Source: Chryseobacterium potabilaquae (lineage in GTDB: Bacteria > Bacteroidota > Bacteroidia > Flavobacteriales > Weeksellaceae). Taken from it: a stretch of 64,000 nucleotides of DNA. The position numbers were made by a program, and so were the translations under genes. Below, one piece after another: positions 22,688-32,398 of this stretch. The stretch is taken from contig NZ_CACVBR010000003.1 in the NCBI RefSeq assembly GCF_902728265.1, positions 124,001 through 188,000 of the forward strand. The letters are read 5' to 3'. The number at the start of each line of letters is the position of its first letter. Positions within the stretch are counted from its first letter, which is position 1. The notes below the pieces were generated by a model that made no database searches, had not been told where the DNA came from, and worked only from the letters and a program-made list of their open reading frames with translations.

Positions 22688-25600
22688 TTATTTATTAATA
22701 ATTGAATTAATAGTAACAACAGATTGGTTGACCTGTTGGATTGATTCCAAATATTTCAATTGAATATTGGTAGCCGTTTGTAAAGCAAAAAGGTATTCCA
22801 CATAAGAGATTTCTCCTGTTTTATATCCTAGATGAGCTGCTTTTACAATTTTTTCTGCATTAGGAAGAGCTTGATTAACATAGTAATCATACTGCTGGAT
22901 ATCCTGTTGGTACTGGCTAAAAATATTTTCTAACTGTGTAGAAAGCTGTTGTTCCTGAAATTTTGCATTTGTTTCTACAACTTGCTTCTGATATTCTAAA
23001 GATTGAATTCTGGCTTTGGTTGCTCCAAACGTAAGAGGAATAGCAATTCCTATCGTTGCTGAATTAAATCTATTTCCGGCATTCATATATTTTTCCTGCC
23101 CATTTATATTTTGGAACCCTATCAATGATTGATTCGTATATCCTATACTGAATTCGGGTAAACCTTGAGATTTTTCTACTTTTTTATTTTTTTCAACAAT
23201 TTCTATTTCCTGATATAAAGCTCTTACAGAAGGATTACTTGCTATAGACATGCTATCTAAAACATTTTCAACTCGTAAAGGAACATATTCTTTTTTTAAT
23301 GGAATATCAAAACTTTCGGTGGTATTTAAAATTGTTTTTAAATTTTTATAGGCATTATTTAAATACACTCCATTTTGTTTTAATAATAAATCAATTTCTC
23401 CTTTCTGAGTTTCTGCCGTGTTTATTTCAATCTTTTTAATATCCCCTGCATTAAATCTCACTGTCGCCGTGCGTATAAAATCCTGATACAAACTATCCAG
23501 ACTTTGTAACTTTGATTGATTATACTGCAGATATTCAATTTGATAATAATACGTTCTCACCTTTCTTATCAGTTCATTTACAGAAACATCCTTTTCAATA
23601 TGTTTACTTTTAATATTTGCATTGATCAACTCTTTTCTGGCTTTAAACAATGTTGGAAAAGGGATGCTTTGAGACATCGAAAACGATTGATCAAACTTGA
23701 GGCTATTATACTGTCCTAACTGAGCATCGAAATTGAATTTAGGCAATTCGTTTGCGGTGGGCTTCAACGCTTCCGCAGATTTAATACTTAAATCCTTTGA
23801 CTGTAACTCCACATTATTATTCATGGCCATTTCTACTGCCTGTTCTACAGAAAGTTGTTTAGTCTGTGCATTAAAAGTTTGTCCAAGCATTGAAAAACAA
23901 AACAGTAAAACAACAGGTAATGATTTTATTTTAAAATGACGCCCAGTAATTCTTGAATTAAAAATTATATACAATACAGGTAAAACAAATAGAGTAAGAA
24001 ATGTAGCCGTCACAAGTCCTCCAATCACTACCGTTGCCAAAGGTTTTTGAACTTCTGCTCCTGCGCCGGTAGAAATAGCCATCGGCAAGAATCCTAATGA
24101 AGCTACAGTAGCAGTCATCAAAACTGGTCTTAATCTGGTTTTTGTTCCTTCGTACACTCTTTTTAGTATGTTTTTCTCGCCCTCTTTTTCCAGTTGGTTA
24201 AAAGTCCCGATCAAAACAATTCCATTGAGAACGGCGACTCCAAAAAGGGCAATAAAACCAATTCCCGCGCTAATACTGAATGGCATCCCTCTTAATAATA
24301 AAGCTAGTACTCCTCCAATTGCACTCATAGGAATTGCCGTAAAAATTAAGATGGCTTGTTTAAAAGAGTGAAAGGTAAAATAGAGCAACATAAAAATCAA
24401 TAATAAAGATACTGGAACCGCTATCAAAAGTCGTTTACTCGCCGCCTGCAAGTTTTCAAATTGCCCTCCATAGGTAAAGTAATATCCGGAAGGTAACTTA
24501 ATTTGTTTATCCAATTTACCCTGAATATCCTTTACCACACTTTCTACATCTCTATCTTTTATATTAAAACCAATTACAATTCTCCTTTTTCCATCTTCTC
24601 GGCTAATTTGGCTAGGACCTAGTTTATAACTGATATTGGCTACTTGAGAAAGAGGGATCTGTGTTCCGGATATTGTATTTATCATCAAATTATTAACATC
24701 GTCAATAGTAGTTCTATGAAGACTATCCAATCGAACCACCAAATCAAAACGTCTTTCGTTTTCAAAAACCTGTCCTGCACTTTTACCTGCAAAAGCAGTA
24801 CTTAAAGCATTATTAACATCTTCAATGTTTAATCCGTAATTTGCTATTCTGGTTCTATCATATTGTACATTAATTTGAGGAAGGCCTGTCACTTTTTCTA
24901 TTTGAGGAGCAGTGGCTCCTGCCGTAGTTTGGATAATTTTACCCACTCTATCTGCATATACAGATAATGAATCTAAATTTTCTCCAAAAATCTTCACCGC
25001 TACATCTTGCCGAACTCCAGTCATCAACTCATTAAATCGCATTTGTATAGGTTGATTTTTTTCAAAAAACACGCCGGGGATTACTTCTAGCTTTTCTATA
25101 ATTTCATCAGCTAGCTTTTCATACGATTTTTTTGTTTTCCATTCATTCTGAGGCTTTAAAACAACAATTAAATCCGATGCTTCTGGAGGCATTGGATCTG
25201 TAGGAACTTCTGCAGAACCCGTTTTGCCTATCACCGTTTTTACCTCATCAAACTGTTTAATGATTCTGGATGCCTGCATAGAAGTTTCAATACTTTGACT
25301 TAATGAACTTCCTTGTGGCAAAATACAGTGAAATGCATAGTCTCCTTCTTGTAGCTGAGGAATAAACTCTCCTCCCATATTCTTAAAGATCACCACAATG
25401 ATCACAAAGACCAACACCGTTATAGAAACTACGACATATTTTATCTGAATTATTTTCAGTAGCAGAGGTTCATAAATTCCCTGTAGCCGATTCATCATCT
25501 TATCTGAAAAAGATTCTTTATGGGATATTTTCTTTGACAAGCATAAAGCACTCATCATAGGAATATACGTCAATGATAGAATTAGGGCTCCTAAAATAGC

Positions 25601-27049
25601 AAAGCCTACTGTTTTTGCCATTGGAGTAAACATTTTCCCCTCCACTCCTGCAAGAGTAAGAATAGGAATATAGACGATAAGAATAATAATCTCTCCAAAA
25701 GCCGCACTACTCCTAATTTTTGATGCGGAAATAAAAACCTCTTCATCCATTTCATTTTGAGTAAGTTTTTGCACAGATTTTCTGAGTCCCAAATGATGAA
25801 GAGTGGCTTCCACAATAATTACTGCTCCATCTACAATTAACCCAAAATCTATAGCTCCCAAACTCATCAAATTGGCACTTACACCAAACACATTCATCAT
25901 TCCTAATGCAAATAATAATGATAATGGAATTGCTGAAGCAACTATTAACCCTGCTCTGAAATTTCCCAGAAAAATAACTAAGACGAATATGACAATGAGT
26001 GCACCTTCAACTAAATTCTTCTCTACTGTCTTCATCGCTCTCCCTACCAAATCCGTTCTATCTAGAAAGGGTTCTATTACAACATCATCAGGCAGCGATT
26101 TTTGAATCGTAGGAATTTTAGCTTTAATATTTCTCACCACTTCATTGCTATTTACTCCCTTTAGCATCATAACGACTCCTCCTACAGCATCAACTTTTCC
26201 ATCATAAGTCATTGCTCCATAACGAATAGCACTTCCAAAACGAACATTAGCCACATCTTTAATAAAAATAGGAACATTTCCGGTTTCATTTTTTACTGCG
26301 ATATTTTTAACGTCTTCCAATGATGTTACAATTCCTATTCCCCGGATAAAATAAGCATTTGGCTTTTTATCAATATAAGCTCCCCCCGTATTTTGATTAT
26401 TTTTTTCTAATGCCGTAAAAATATCTGTAATACTAACTCCCATGGCTTTAAGACGATTAGGATCAATAGCCACTTCATATTGTTTTAATTGGCCTCCAAA
26501 ACTGTTTATTTCAGCAACACCCGGAGTTCCGTTAAGTTGTCTTCGTACAATCCAATCCTGCATGGTACGGAGCTCTTTAGCATCATATTTATTTTCACTG
26601 CCTTTCTTCGGATGGATAACATATTGATATACTTCTCCTAGTCCTGTACTCACCGGAGCAAGTTCAGGAGTTCCTATTCCTTTTGGAATTTCTTCTGAGG
26701 CATCTTTTAATTTTTCGTTGATAAGCTGCCTGGCAAAATAGATATCGACATCGTCTTTGAATACAACCGTAATTACCGATAATCCAAATCGTGAAATACT
26801 TCTTGTTTCTTCAATATCCGGAATATTTGCAATACTCTGCTCTATAGGAAAAGTAACCAGCTGCTCTACTTCTTGCCCTGCCAATGTAGGGCACACCGTA
26901 ATAATCTGAACCTGATTATTAGTAATATCGGGAACTGCATCTATAGGCAATCGGGTGGCACTCCAAACTCCCCATACCATAAGTAACAAAGTCATTACAC
27001 CGATAATGATTTTGTTTTTAATACTGAATTTGATAATTTTATCTAGCAC
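22688..27049 (-). CDS. CzcA-type heavy-metal RND pump fused to a TolC-like channel
   Basis: A 1453-residue fusion. Residues 1 to about 1035 are an HME-type RND proton antiporter with 12 membrane helices. The helix-4 motif DFGLIVDGAVIIVE places Asp401, Asp407 and Glu414 exactly as in CzcA (402, 408, 415), which predicts Zn, Co or Cd rather than Cu or Ag. Residues about 1062-1453 are an outer-membrane efflux protein (CzcC/TolC type) with long helical hairpins. Between them lies a basic plus hydrophobic segment (KIKSLPVVLLFCFSMLG then QTFNAQ) that looks like a signal peptide. The start codon is GTG. The gene heads the operon with czcB, Fur and the P-ATPase. Confidence 0.9.
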   Translation of the reverse strand: MLDKIIKFSIKNKIIIGVMTLLLMVWGVWSATRLPIDAVPDITNNQVQIITVCPTLAGQEVEQLVTFPIEQSIANIPDIEETRSISRFGLSVITVVFKDDVDIYFARQLINEKLKDASEEIPKGIGTPELAPVSTGLGEVYQYVIHPKKGSENKYDAKELRTMQDWIVRRQLNGTPGVAEINSFGGQLKQYEVAIDPNRLKAMGVSITDIFTALEKNNQNTGGAYIDKKPNAYFIRGIGIVTSLEDVKNIAVKNETGNVPIFIKDVANVRFGSAIRYGAMTYDGKVDAVGGVVMMLKGVNSNEVVRNIKAKIPTIQKSLPDDVVIEPFLDRTDLVGRAMKTVEKNLVEGALIVIFVLVIFLGNFRAGLIVASAIPLSLLFALGMMNVFGVSANLMSLGAIDFGLIVDGAVIIVEATLHHLGLRKSVQKLTQNEMDEEVFISASKIRSSAAFGEIIILIVYIPILTLAGVEGKMFTPMAKTVGFAILGALILSLTYIPMMSALCLSKKISHKESFSDKMMNRLQGIYEPLLLKIIQIKYVVVSITVLVFVIIVVIFKNMGGEFIPQLQEGDYAFHCILPQGSSLSQSIETSMQASRIIKQFDEVKTVIGKTGSAEVPTDPMPPEASDLIVVLKPQNEWKTKKSYEKLADEIIEKLEVIPGVFFEKNQPIQMRFNELMTGVRQDVAVKIFGENLDSLSVYADRVGKIIQTTAGATAPQIEKVTGLPQINVQYDRTRIANYGLNIEDVNNALSTAFAGKSAGQVFENERRFDLVVRLDSLHRTTIDDVNNLMINTISGTQIPLSQVANISYKLGPSQISREDGKRRIVIGFNIKDRDVESVVKDIQGKLDKQIKLPSGYYFTYGGQFENLQAASKRLLIAVPVSLLLIFMLLYFTFHSFKQAILIFTAIPMSAIGGVLALLLRGMPFSISAGIGFIALFGVAVLNGIVLIGTFNQLEKEGEKNILKRVYEGTKTRLRPVLMTATVASLGFLPMAISTGAGAEVQKPLATVVIGGLVTATFLTLFVLPVLYIIFNSRITGRHFKIKSLPVVLLFCFSMLGQTFNAQTKQLSVEQAVEMAMNNNVELQSKDLSIKSAEALKPTANELPKFNFDAQLGQYNSLKFDQSFSMSQSIPFPTLFKARKELINANIKSKHIEKDVSVNELIRKVRTYYYQIEYLQYNQSKLQSLDSLYQDFIRTATVRFNAGDIKKIEINTAETQKGEIDLLLKQNGVYLNNAYKNLKTILNTTESFDIPLKKEYVPLRVENVLDSMSIASNPSVRALYQEIEIVEKNKKVEKSQGLPEFSIGYTNQSLIGFQNINGQEKYMNAGNRFNSATIGIAIPLTFGATKARIQSLEYQKQVVETNAKFQEQQLSTQLENIFSQYQQDIQQYDYYVNQALPNAEKIVKAAHLGYKTGEISYVEYLFALQTATNIQLKYLESIQQVNQSVVTINSIINK

Positions 27050-27129
27050 AAATTGAGATTTAATTTGTAATTGTCTATTTCTATTTTATCATACATAAAA
27101 GACCTATTTTTAATAGTCATCAAACTCCA

Positions 27130-27141
27130 TTTGTATACAAA
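27130..27141. promoter_or_regulatory. Palindrome upstream of the czc-like operon
   Basis: TTTGTATACAAA is a perfect 12-base palindrome, 81 bases upstream of the czcA start. It is a candidate operator for the Fur-family protein or another regulator. A second, looser dyad (ATCCA/TGGAT) lies near 27203-27222. Confidence 0.3.
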
Positions 27142-27291
27142 AGGTAATTTGGAAACTGAAACCTAATTAAAATAGTTGACAATTAATTGATTATTAAAAA
27201 TTCATCCACCATACATAATGGATCAGACACAAAAATGCAATAAAACCTTATGCAACAAAATGGCAAAAGTTTAAAACATCTTTAATACAAA

Positions 27292-27615
27292 TTAAATTTT
27301 AGGAGGTTGCCAGATATGGTCATACATCTGGTAGGCGAAGTTATTCTTTTGAAAAAGAATTTTTGTAGAAAAATACGTTTGAATCTGCTCAGGAAACTCT
27401 ATCAGCTTTTGCATCTTAAATGCCGTAGCTGCAATTTGGCAACAATTACAAATACACAAGGGAGAACAAATATCTTCCTTGTCTCTTGAATGTGGCTCTT
27501 CCATATTGAGTGTAAAATCCATTTTAGATGAACTTGATTGTTTATGCACATCCTGGCATGGCATTACAGTCAATACCATGAAATAGATTGCTAAAATAAA
27601 TCTGAACAAGTTCAT
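27292..27615 (-). CDS. Small secreted Cys-rich protein, DUF6660-like
   Basis: 107 residues from the ATG at 27615, chosen because MNLFRFILAIYFMVLTVMPC is a compact signal peptide; the frame opens 10 codons earlier. The mature part has a cluster of five cysteines (DICSPLCICNCCQ, about residues 48-60) and ends in YDHIWQPPKI. Such proteins, which I associate with DUF6660, occur beside heavy-metal efflux operons in Bacteroidota. Here it lies 242 bases upstream of the CzcA fusion on the same strand. A role in binding or sensing metal in the periplasm is inferred. The I-W-Q-P-P tail resembles the tails of the CNGKC proteins. Confidence 0.75.
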   Translation of the reverse strand: MNLFRFILAIYFMVLTVMPCQDVHKQSSSSKMDFTLNMEEPHSRDKEDICSPLCICNCCQIAATAFKMQKLIEFPEQIQTYFSTKILFQKNNFAYQMYDHIWQPPKI

Positions 27616-27943
27616 GACGACAAATATAAACCTTTTCTCACTCATGAAAGTTCAAATTTGATTAAATTTTCATTAAAATTAAAACTACTCGAAACACATT
27701 GGACAAAACTACTTTTAATATTATAAAAAACAGTGTATCCGACAATTTCCTTTTAGAAAACTTAGTCTTACACCAATTTATAGCAGATTTATAGCAGAAC
27801 CTCTAATATATAATCTTAATCAACCAGAAAAAACGAGTTCTAGAAAAAGGTAATCTCAATTATCCTATGACTATTCGTTTGTGTATACCTACTCAATACA
27901 CAAAAAGAAAATCTATATTGTAAAAAGTTATTAATTTTATGGT

Positions 27944-28354
27944 ATGAAAGTTTTAATTGTAAATGGCCCTAATTTAAATCTTTTAGGCACCAGAGAACCC
28001 GAAATTTATGGAAGTATATCTATGGAAGATTATTTGGCAAAACTACAATCTGAATTTCCTTCTTATGAATTAACGTATTACCAATCGAATATAGAAGGTG
28101 AAATTATTAATCGTCTCCAAAAAGATGATTTTGATGCCTTAATCATCAATCCTGGTGCGTTTACTCACTACTCTTATGCCATTGCTGATTGTTTAAAAAA
28201 TATCCAAAAAACTAAAATAGAAGTTCATATCAGTAATATTTATAAAAGAGAAGAATTTCGTCAAAAATCTGTTACGGCAGCAAATACTGATGCTGTATTA
28301 TCAGGTTTTGGAATGGAAGGATATAGACTAGCCATATTAAGTATACAACATTAG
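27944..28354 (+). CDS. aroQ: Type II 3-dehydroquinate dehydratase
   Basis: Shikimate-pathway enzyme converting 3-dehydroquinate to 3-dehydroshikimate, a dodecamer in the cytoplasm. At 136 residues it is slightly shorter than the usual ~145. The motifs are complete: NGPNLNLLGTREPEIYG (residues 7-23, with the catalytic Tyr), the NPGAFTHYSYAI loop and EVHISNIYKREEFR with the catalytic His. It is a single gene between the czc-like operon and the FISUMP gene and ends at a strong hairpin. Confidence 0.96.
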   Translation: MKVLIVNGPNLNLLGTREPEIYGSISMEDYLAKLQSEFPSYELTYYQSNIEGEIINRLQKDDFDALIINPGAFTHYSYAIADCLKNIQKTKIEVHISNIYKREEFRQKSVTAANTDAVLSGFGMEGYRLAILSIQH

Positions 28355-28372
28355 CAAAACTTTATAAATGAC

Positions 28373-28404
28373 AAAAGGGAGATTTTAAAAACCTCCCTTT
28401 TTTA
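28373..28404. terminator. Bidirectional terminator after aroQ
   Basis: AAAAGGGAG pairs with CTCCCTTTT across an 11-base loop and is followed by TTTTTTATT. It lies between convergent genes (aroQ and the FISUMP gene) and can serve both. Confidence 0.8.
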
Positions 28405-28436
28405 TTCTTAAAATAAAATTTTCTAGAATATATTAT

Positions 28437-30311
28437 TTATTCTGCAACACAACGTACTGATTGTGCATAAGCACGAGAGTAACCCGTGAGAACAACACTA
28501 GGTGGTGTATCAAACACCATACTATAAGCATTTGAAATATTTTCCGTACTCGTCCAATAAAACCCTAAAGCACCACGCATATATAAAGATCCTCCTGAAA
28601 CGTGACGCATTCCAGCAGCTGGGAATATAATCATTTTGCCTCCACATGTATATGTTCTTGCGAATCCATAATTTGTTGCATTAGAGCCATATGATCCAAT
28701 CTGACCTAAGGAATTGTTATTCATCAACGTATTATATTCAGCTCTTGTTGGTATACGGAAGCCTGTAGGGCAAGGGTCGTTTGCCGTTTTTACAGGAGAT
28801 GCTTCTGTTCCACTATTCCAAGAACTATCCGGCTGATTAAGGGATGGATTCCAACCTATGATATTTCCGGCAGGAGTATCTGCGTCTGCCACTACTATAT
28901 TAGTTCCCCACTGATAATAATTTCCATGAAGTTCTTTCACCGGAATATAAGGGTTCGCGCTAGTATCTGCACCTATATTATACAATGACCAAGCCTTCGT
29001 AGATCCACACATCACTACGGTTCCATCCTGGTCATTCATCACCGTTTTGTTCACATTACAAGATTGAGACCCAAAAGTAATTGGAATAGTCATCGCTATA
29101 GCAGCAGCCGGAGTACCGGTTACATTATATACTAAGTTACCATTTCCTGTTGCCAATGTACCTGCAGGAAGTGTAAATGTTAATCCATTTTGAGTGAAAG
29201 ACAATTGAGGGTAAGCATCACCATTTCCTCCTGTATAAGCAACAGTAAGAGTACCTGTATATGCTTCTCCTTGGTGGAGAGTTGCAGGTGCAAATACAGC
29301 CGTTCCACAATCTAGTGAAGAAACATCCGCCGTAAAATTATCCACATCCACAGTAAATGCACAAGTTTTTCCTGCTATTGTAATATTAAATGTCGCAGTT
29401 CCTGCAGCAGAAGGTGTGCCAGTAATTGCCAACATAAAACTTCCGTTTCCACTAGCTAAAGCTCCTCCCATTAAACTAGCCGTTAATCCGGTAACTCCGG
29501 TTGAAGTAAACGCCGCCGATGGATATGTTCCTCCATTTCCTCCTATATAAGGTACTGTAACTGTTACCCCACTTACAGCAACTCCAGAGTGTACTGCTCC
29601 AGAAGTAGATGCATTCACACATTCTATATCAAGAACATGACCACTTGGTACATTGGAACTACATAATGATCCCCAATTGGGCACCAATGGATCCGAAGAA
29701 TCATTAACCATCACACAACCCAAGTTAGCAGCGAAACAATCCGTACAATAAATAATCAAACCTTTTGCAGGGTTCTGTATGGCATTCATTTCTACTTCAG
29801 TCATTCTTGGAGGAAGAAACCCCAAAGTAAGGCTGGTAAGATCAAGAATAGCAGAAGGATCAGGAGAAGTTGTCCCCATTGCTATTCTTCCCCCCATAAA
29901 TCCTAAATTATTCCCATTCATAGTAACATTACGGGTATCAGTCAATGTTCCATCCGAATTATAAAAATTATTTCCACCTCCCATTTTCCACCATTCATTC
30001 GTAGTCGAATCGAAATAATAATACCCTATGGCATCTACTCTCACCGTTTGGCCCACCTGATTAGTTTGATCTGCCGGTGCTGTGACAAAAATTACGGTTC
30101 CATTCTGAGCTGCTCCATATACGTTTGACGCAATCGCAGCAAATAAGGCATTTCCCGTAATTTTAGGTAATATGAGACCTTCAGCAGCAGTCCCATCCGA
30201 TGTTTTACCTGTAATATCTAGCGTCGCTTTGGGTGAAGGATTATTAATCCCAACTTGTCCAAACGAAAAAGCACTAGATAGTAATAAAATAAGTAAATTA
30301 GTTTTTTTCAT
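28437..30311 (-). CDS. Surface protein with Ig-like repeats and a FISUMP domain
   Basis: A 624-residue exported protein. The signal peptide ends at SFGQ and is followed by the VGINNPSPKATLDITG opening common to flavobacterial surface and tail-fibre-like proteins. Two repeats of about 95 residues (roughly 225-325 and 330-425) share YxGGNGxxYP, GxLAxGNG and TGTPxAA elements and a terminal Cys. The C-terminal 190 residues are a FISUMP (Fibrobacter major paralogous) domain: NYYQWGTN, DPCPTGFRIPTRAEYNTL and FYWTSTE near the end. No T9SS sorting domain is seen. Function is unknown; adhesion or glycan binding is a guess. Confidence 0.8.
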   Translation of the reverse strand: MKKTNLLILLLSSAFSFGQVGINNPSPKATLDITGKTSDGTAAEGLILPKITGNALFAAIASNVYGAAQNGTVIFVTAPADQTNQVGQTVRVDAIGYYYFDSTTNEWWKMGGGNNFYNSDGTLTDTRNVTMNGNNLGFMGGRIAMGTTSPDPSAILDLTSLTLGFLPPRMTEVEMNAIQNPAKGLIIYCTDCFAANLGCVMVNDSSDPLVPNWGSLCSSNVPSGHVLDIECVNASTSGAVHSGVAVSGVTVTVPYIGGNGGTYPSAAFTSTGVTGLTASLMGGALASGNGSFMLAITGTPSAAGTATFNITIAGKTCAFTVDVDNFTADVSSLDCGTAVFAPATLHQGEAYTGTLTVAYTGGNGDAYPQLSFTQNGLTFTLPAGTLATGNGNLVYNVTGTPAAAIAMTIPITFGSQSCNVNKTVMNDQDGTVVMCGSTKAWSLYNIGADTSANPYIPVKELHGNYYQWGTNIVVADADTPAGNIIGWNPSLNQPDSSWNSGTEASPVKTANDPCPTGFRIPTRAEYNTLMNNNSLGQIGSYGSNATNYGFARTYTCGGKMIIFPAAGMRHVSGGSLYMRGALGFYWTSTENISNAYSMVFDTPPSVVLTGYSRAYAQSVRCVAE

Positions 30312-30653
30312 CGTATTAAATATTTTATATCTATATTATTTGAAGCAAAATAATTATACATAATTCTAATTTATAAAATTGATTTTATCAACATAAAGCT
30401 CAATTAGAATTAATAAAAATAAACACAACGTAAATATACAAAGGATAATAATTTTTATACCACAATATATGTAGTTTAAAAACTAATTATTATTAAAATT
30501 AAAACTATAGTTAAAAATATCCAATAACTATTATTATCAATGTATTTAAAACAACAAAAACTTTAACATATAGCTAAAGTCTTTTATGCACCCTACTAAA
30601 AAATAAAATATTTCATAAAAAAAGCTGATTTAAAATAAACCAGCTTGTATATA
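30312..30653. other. Intergenic region between the FISUMP gene and pckA
   Basis: 342 AT-rich bases with no recognisable gene. The only clear feature is the pckA terminator at its right end (30613-30646). The leader of the FISUMP gene is at the left end, but I see no exact TAnnTTTG box for it. Confidence 0.5.
30613..30646 (-). terminator. Terminator of pckA
   Basis: On the minus strand AAGCTGGTTT and AAATCAGCTT form a stem with one wobble pair, followed by a run of T residues, just after the pckA stop. Confidence 0.75.
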
Positions 30654-32273
30654 TTATTTAATTGTTTGTTCTTGCAACTGAGGTCCCGAAAAAATCAATT
30701 TCTTTCCTTCATCAGTATTACAATATTGTTCAAAGTTTTTAATATACTTCGCAGCAAGATCTCTTGCTTTATCCTCCCAATCAGAAACATTTTTATAGGT
30801 ATCTCTTGGGTCTAATATCCCTTCAGAAACATTAGATAATAAGGTAGGTATTTCAAGATTCATAATTGGAATTCTTGTTTTTGGAGCGTTTTCTATAGAT
30901 CCATCAATAATGGAATCAATAATTGCTCTCGTATCTTTTAATGATATTCTTTTTCCCGTACCATTCCAACCTGTATTCACTAAATATGCTTTTGCACCAT
31001 GCTCTTTCATTTTCCCTATCAATGTCTTAGAATACATTGTTGGATGTAAAGTAAGAAATGCTTCACCAAAAGCAGGCGAGAAAGATGGTTCCGGTTCAGT
31101 AATACCTCTTTCGGTACCCGCTAATTTAGAAGTATACCCACAAAGGAAATGATACTGTGCCTGATCTTCATCCAAAATAGAAACTGGAGGCAAAACCCCA
31201 AATGCATCGGCAGAAAGATATACTATCTTTTTTGCATGGCCAGCCTTAGAAGGCAAAACAATCTTGTTAATATGGTAAATTGGGTAAGAAACCCTTGTAT
31301 TTTCGGTAATAGAACCATCTGTATAATCAGAAACGCCATCATTTACAACGACATTTTCAAGAAGAGCGTCTCTTCTGATAGCCCTGAAAATATCCGGTTC
31401 TTTTTCTTCAGATAAATCAATCACTTTTGCATAGCATCCTCCTTCATAATTAAATACGCCCTTATTATCCCAGCCGTGTTCATCATCCCCAATTAAATAT
31501 CTTTTTGGGTCTGCAGATAATGTTGTTTTCCCTGTTCCGGAAAGTCCAAAAAATAAAGCAACATCTCCTTGCTCACCAACATTTGCAGAACAATGCATAG
31601 AAGCCATTCCTTTTAATGGAAGATAATAATTCATCATCGCAAACATTCCTTTCTTCATTTCGCCTCCATACCAAGTTCCTCCAATAATTTGTAATTTTTC
31701 AGTTAGGTTAAACATGACAAAATTTTCAGAATGTAATCCTTGTCCTTGCCAATTTGGATTCGTTGTTTTTGACCCATTCATGACAGTAAAATCTGGTTCC
31801 CCAAAATTTTCCAATTCATAATGAGAGGGACGGATAAACATATTGGTAACAAAATGCGCTTGCCAAGCCACTTCAACAATAAATCTTACTTTTAATCTTG
31901 TATCTGCATTCGTTCCACAAAAAGCATCTACTACATAGATTTTCTTAGCTCCTGATAATTGATTTATTACTAATCCTTTACAAGATTGAAAAATTTCTGG
32001 GGTTGTGGGTAAGTTTACTTTACCATCCCAAAAAATTGTGTCTTTAGTAACATCATCCTTAACAATATACCTATCTTTAGGTGAGCGGCCCGTGAAAATT
32101 CCTGTTTTTACTGATACTGCACCCGATTCTGTAAGTTCAGACTTCTCAAACCCCTGATTCCCAATACAAACCTCAGCCTGATACAACTCTTCGTAAGATG
32201 GGTTATAAATAACTTTATAGTCTCCTTTAATCCCTAATCTCTCTAAATCCTGGATGATTTTAGCATTTTTCAT
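30654..32273 (-). CDS. pckA: Phosphoenolpyruvate carboxykinase (ATP)
   Basis: Gluconeogenic enzyme converting oxaloacetate and ATP to phosphoenolpyruvate, ADP and CO2. At 539 residues it has the family length. The P-loop is GLSGTGKT (243-250), followed by [14 protein letters not shown] with the metal-binding Asp residues; [12 protein letters not shown] (58-69) is the substrate-binding segment, with [13 protein letters not shown] further on. It is a single gene with its own terminator; a TAATTTTG box at 32308-32315 on the minus strand may be its -7 element. It fits growth on amino acids, which is common in flavobacteria. Confidence 0.97.
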   Translation of the reverse strand: MKNAKIIQDLERLGIKGDYKVIYNPSYEELYQAEVCIGNQGFEKSELTESGAVSVKTGIFTGRSPKDRYIVKDDVTKDTIFWDGKVNLPTTPEIFQSCKGLVINQLSGAKKIYVVDAFCGTNADTRLKVRFIVEVAWQAHFVTNMFIRPSHYELENFGEPDFTVMNGSKTTNPNWQGQGLHSENFVMFNLTEKLQIIGGTWYGGEMKKGMFAMMNYYLPLKGMASMHCSANVGEQGDVALFFGLSGTGKTTLSADPKRYLIGDDEHGWDNKGVFNYEGGCYAKVIDLSEEKEPDIFRAIRRDALLENVVVNDGVSDYTDGSITENTRVSYPIYHINKIVLPSKAGHAKKIVYLSADAFGVLPPVSILDEDQAQYHFLCGYTSKLAGTERGITEPEPSFSPAFGEAFLTLHPTMYSKTLIGKMKEHGAKAYLVNTGWNGTGKRISLKDTRAIIDSIIDGSIENAPKTRIPIMNLEIPTLLSNVSEGILDPRDTYKNVSDWEDKARDLAAKYIKNFEQYCNTDEGKKLIFSGPQLQEQTIK

Positions 32274-32307
32274 TTTACTTATATTTTCTATTTCTATTGA
32301 GGTACGA

Positions 32308-32315
32308 CAAAATTA
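32308..32315 (-). promoter_or_regulatory. -7 promoter element of pckA
   Basis: The minus strand reads TAATTTTG, an exact TAnnTTTG box 34 bases upstream of the ATG. The -33 region has only a T-rich stretch without G, so support is moderate. Confidence 0.4.
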
Positions 32316-32398
32316 ATATTAATTAATCGTTAAAAGTGTTTAAATATAATGATATAAGTCAGAATGACAAATAAAAAATACGACTCACAAAACACTGT

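Noticed and set aside
22342..22698. 118-codon plus-strand frame opposite czcB
   Set aside because: It is antisense to the adaptor gene and its sequence has no family features.
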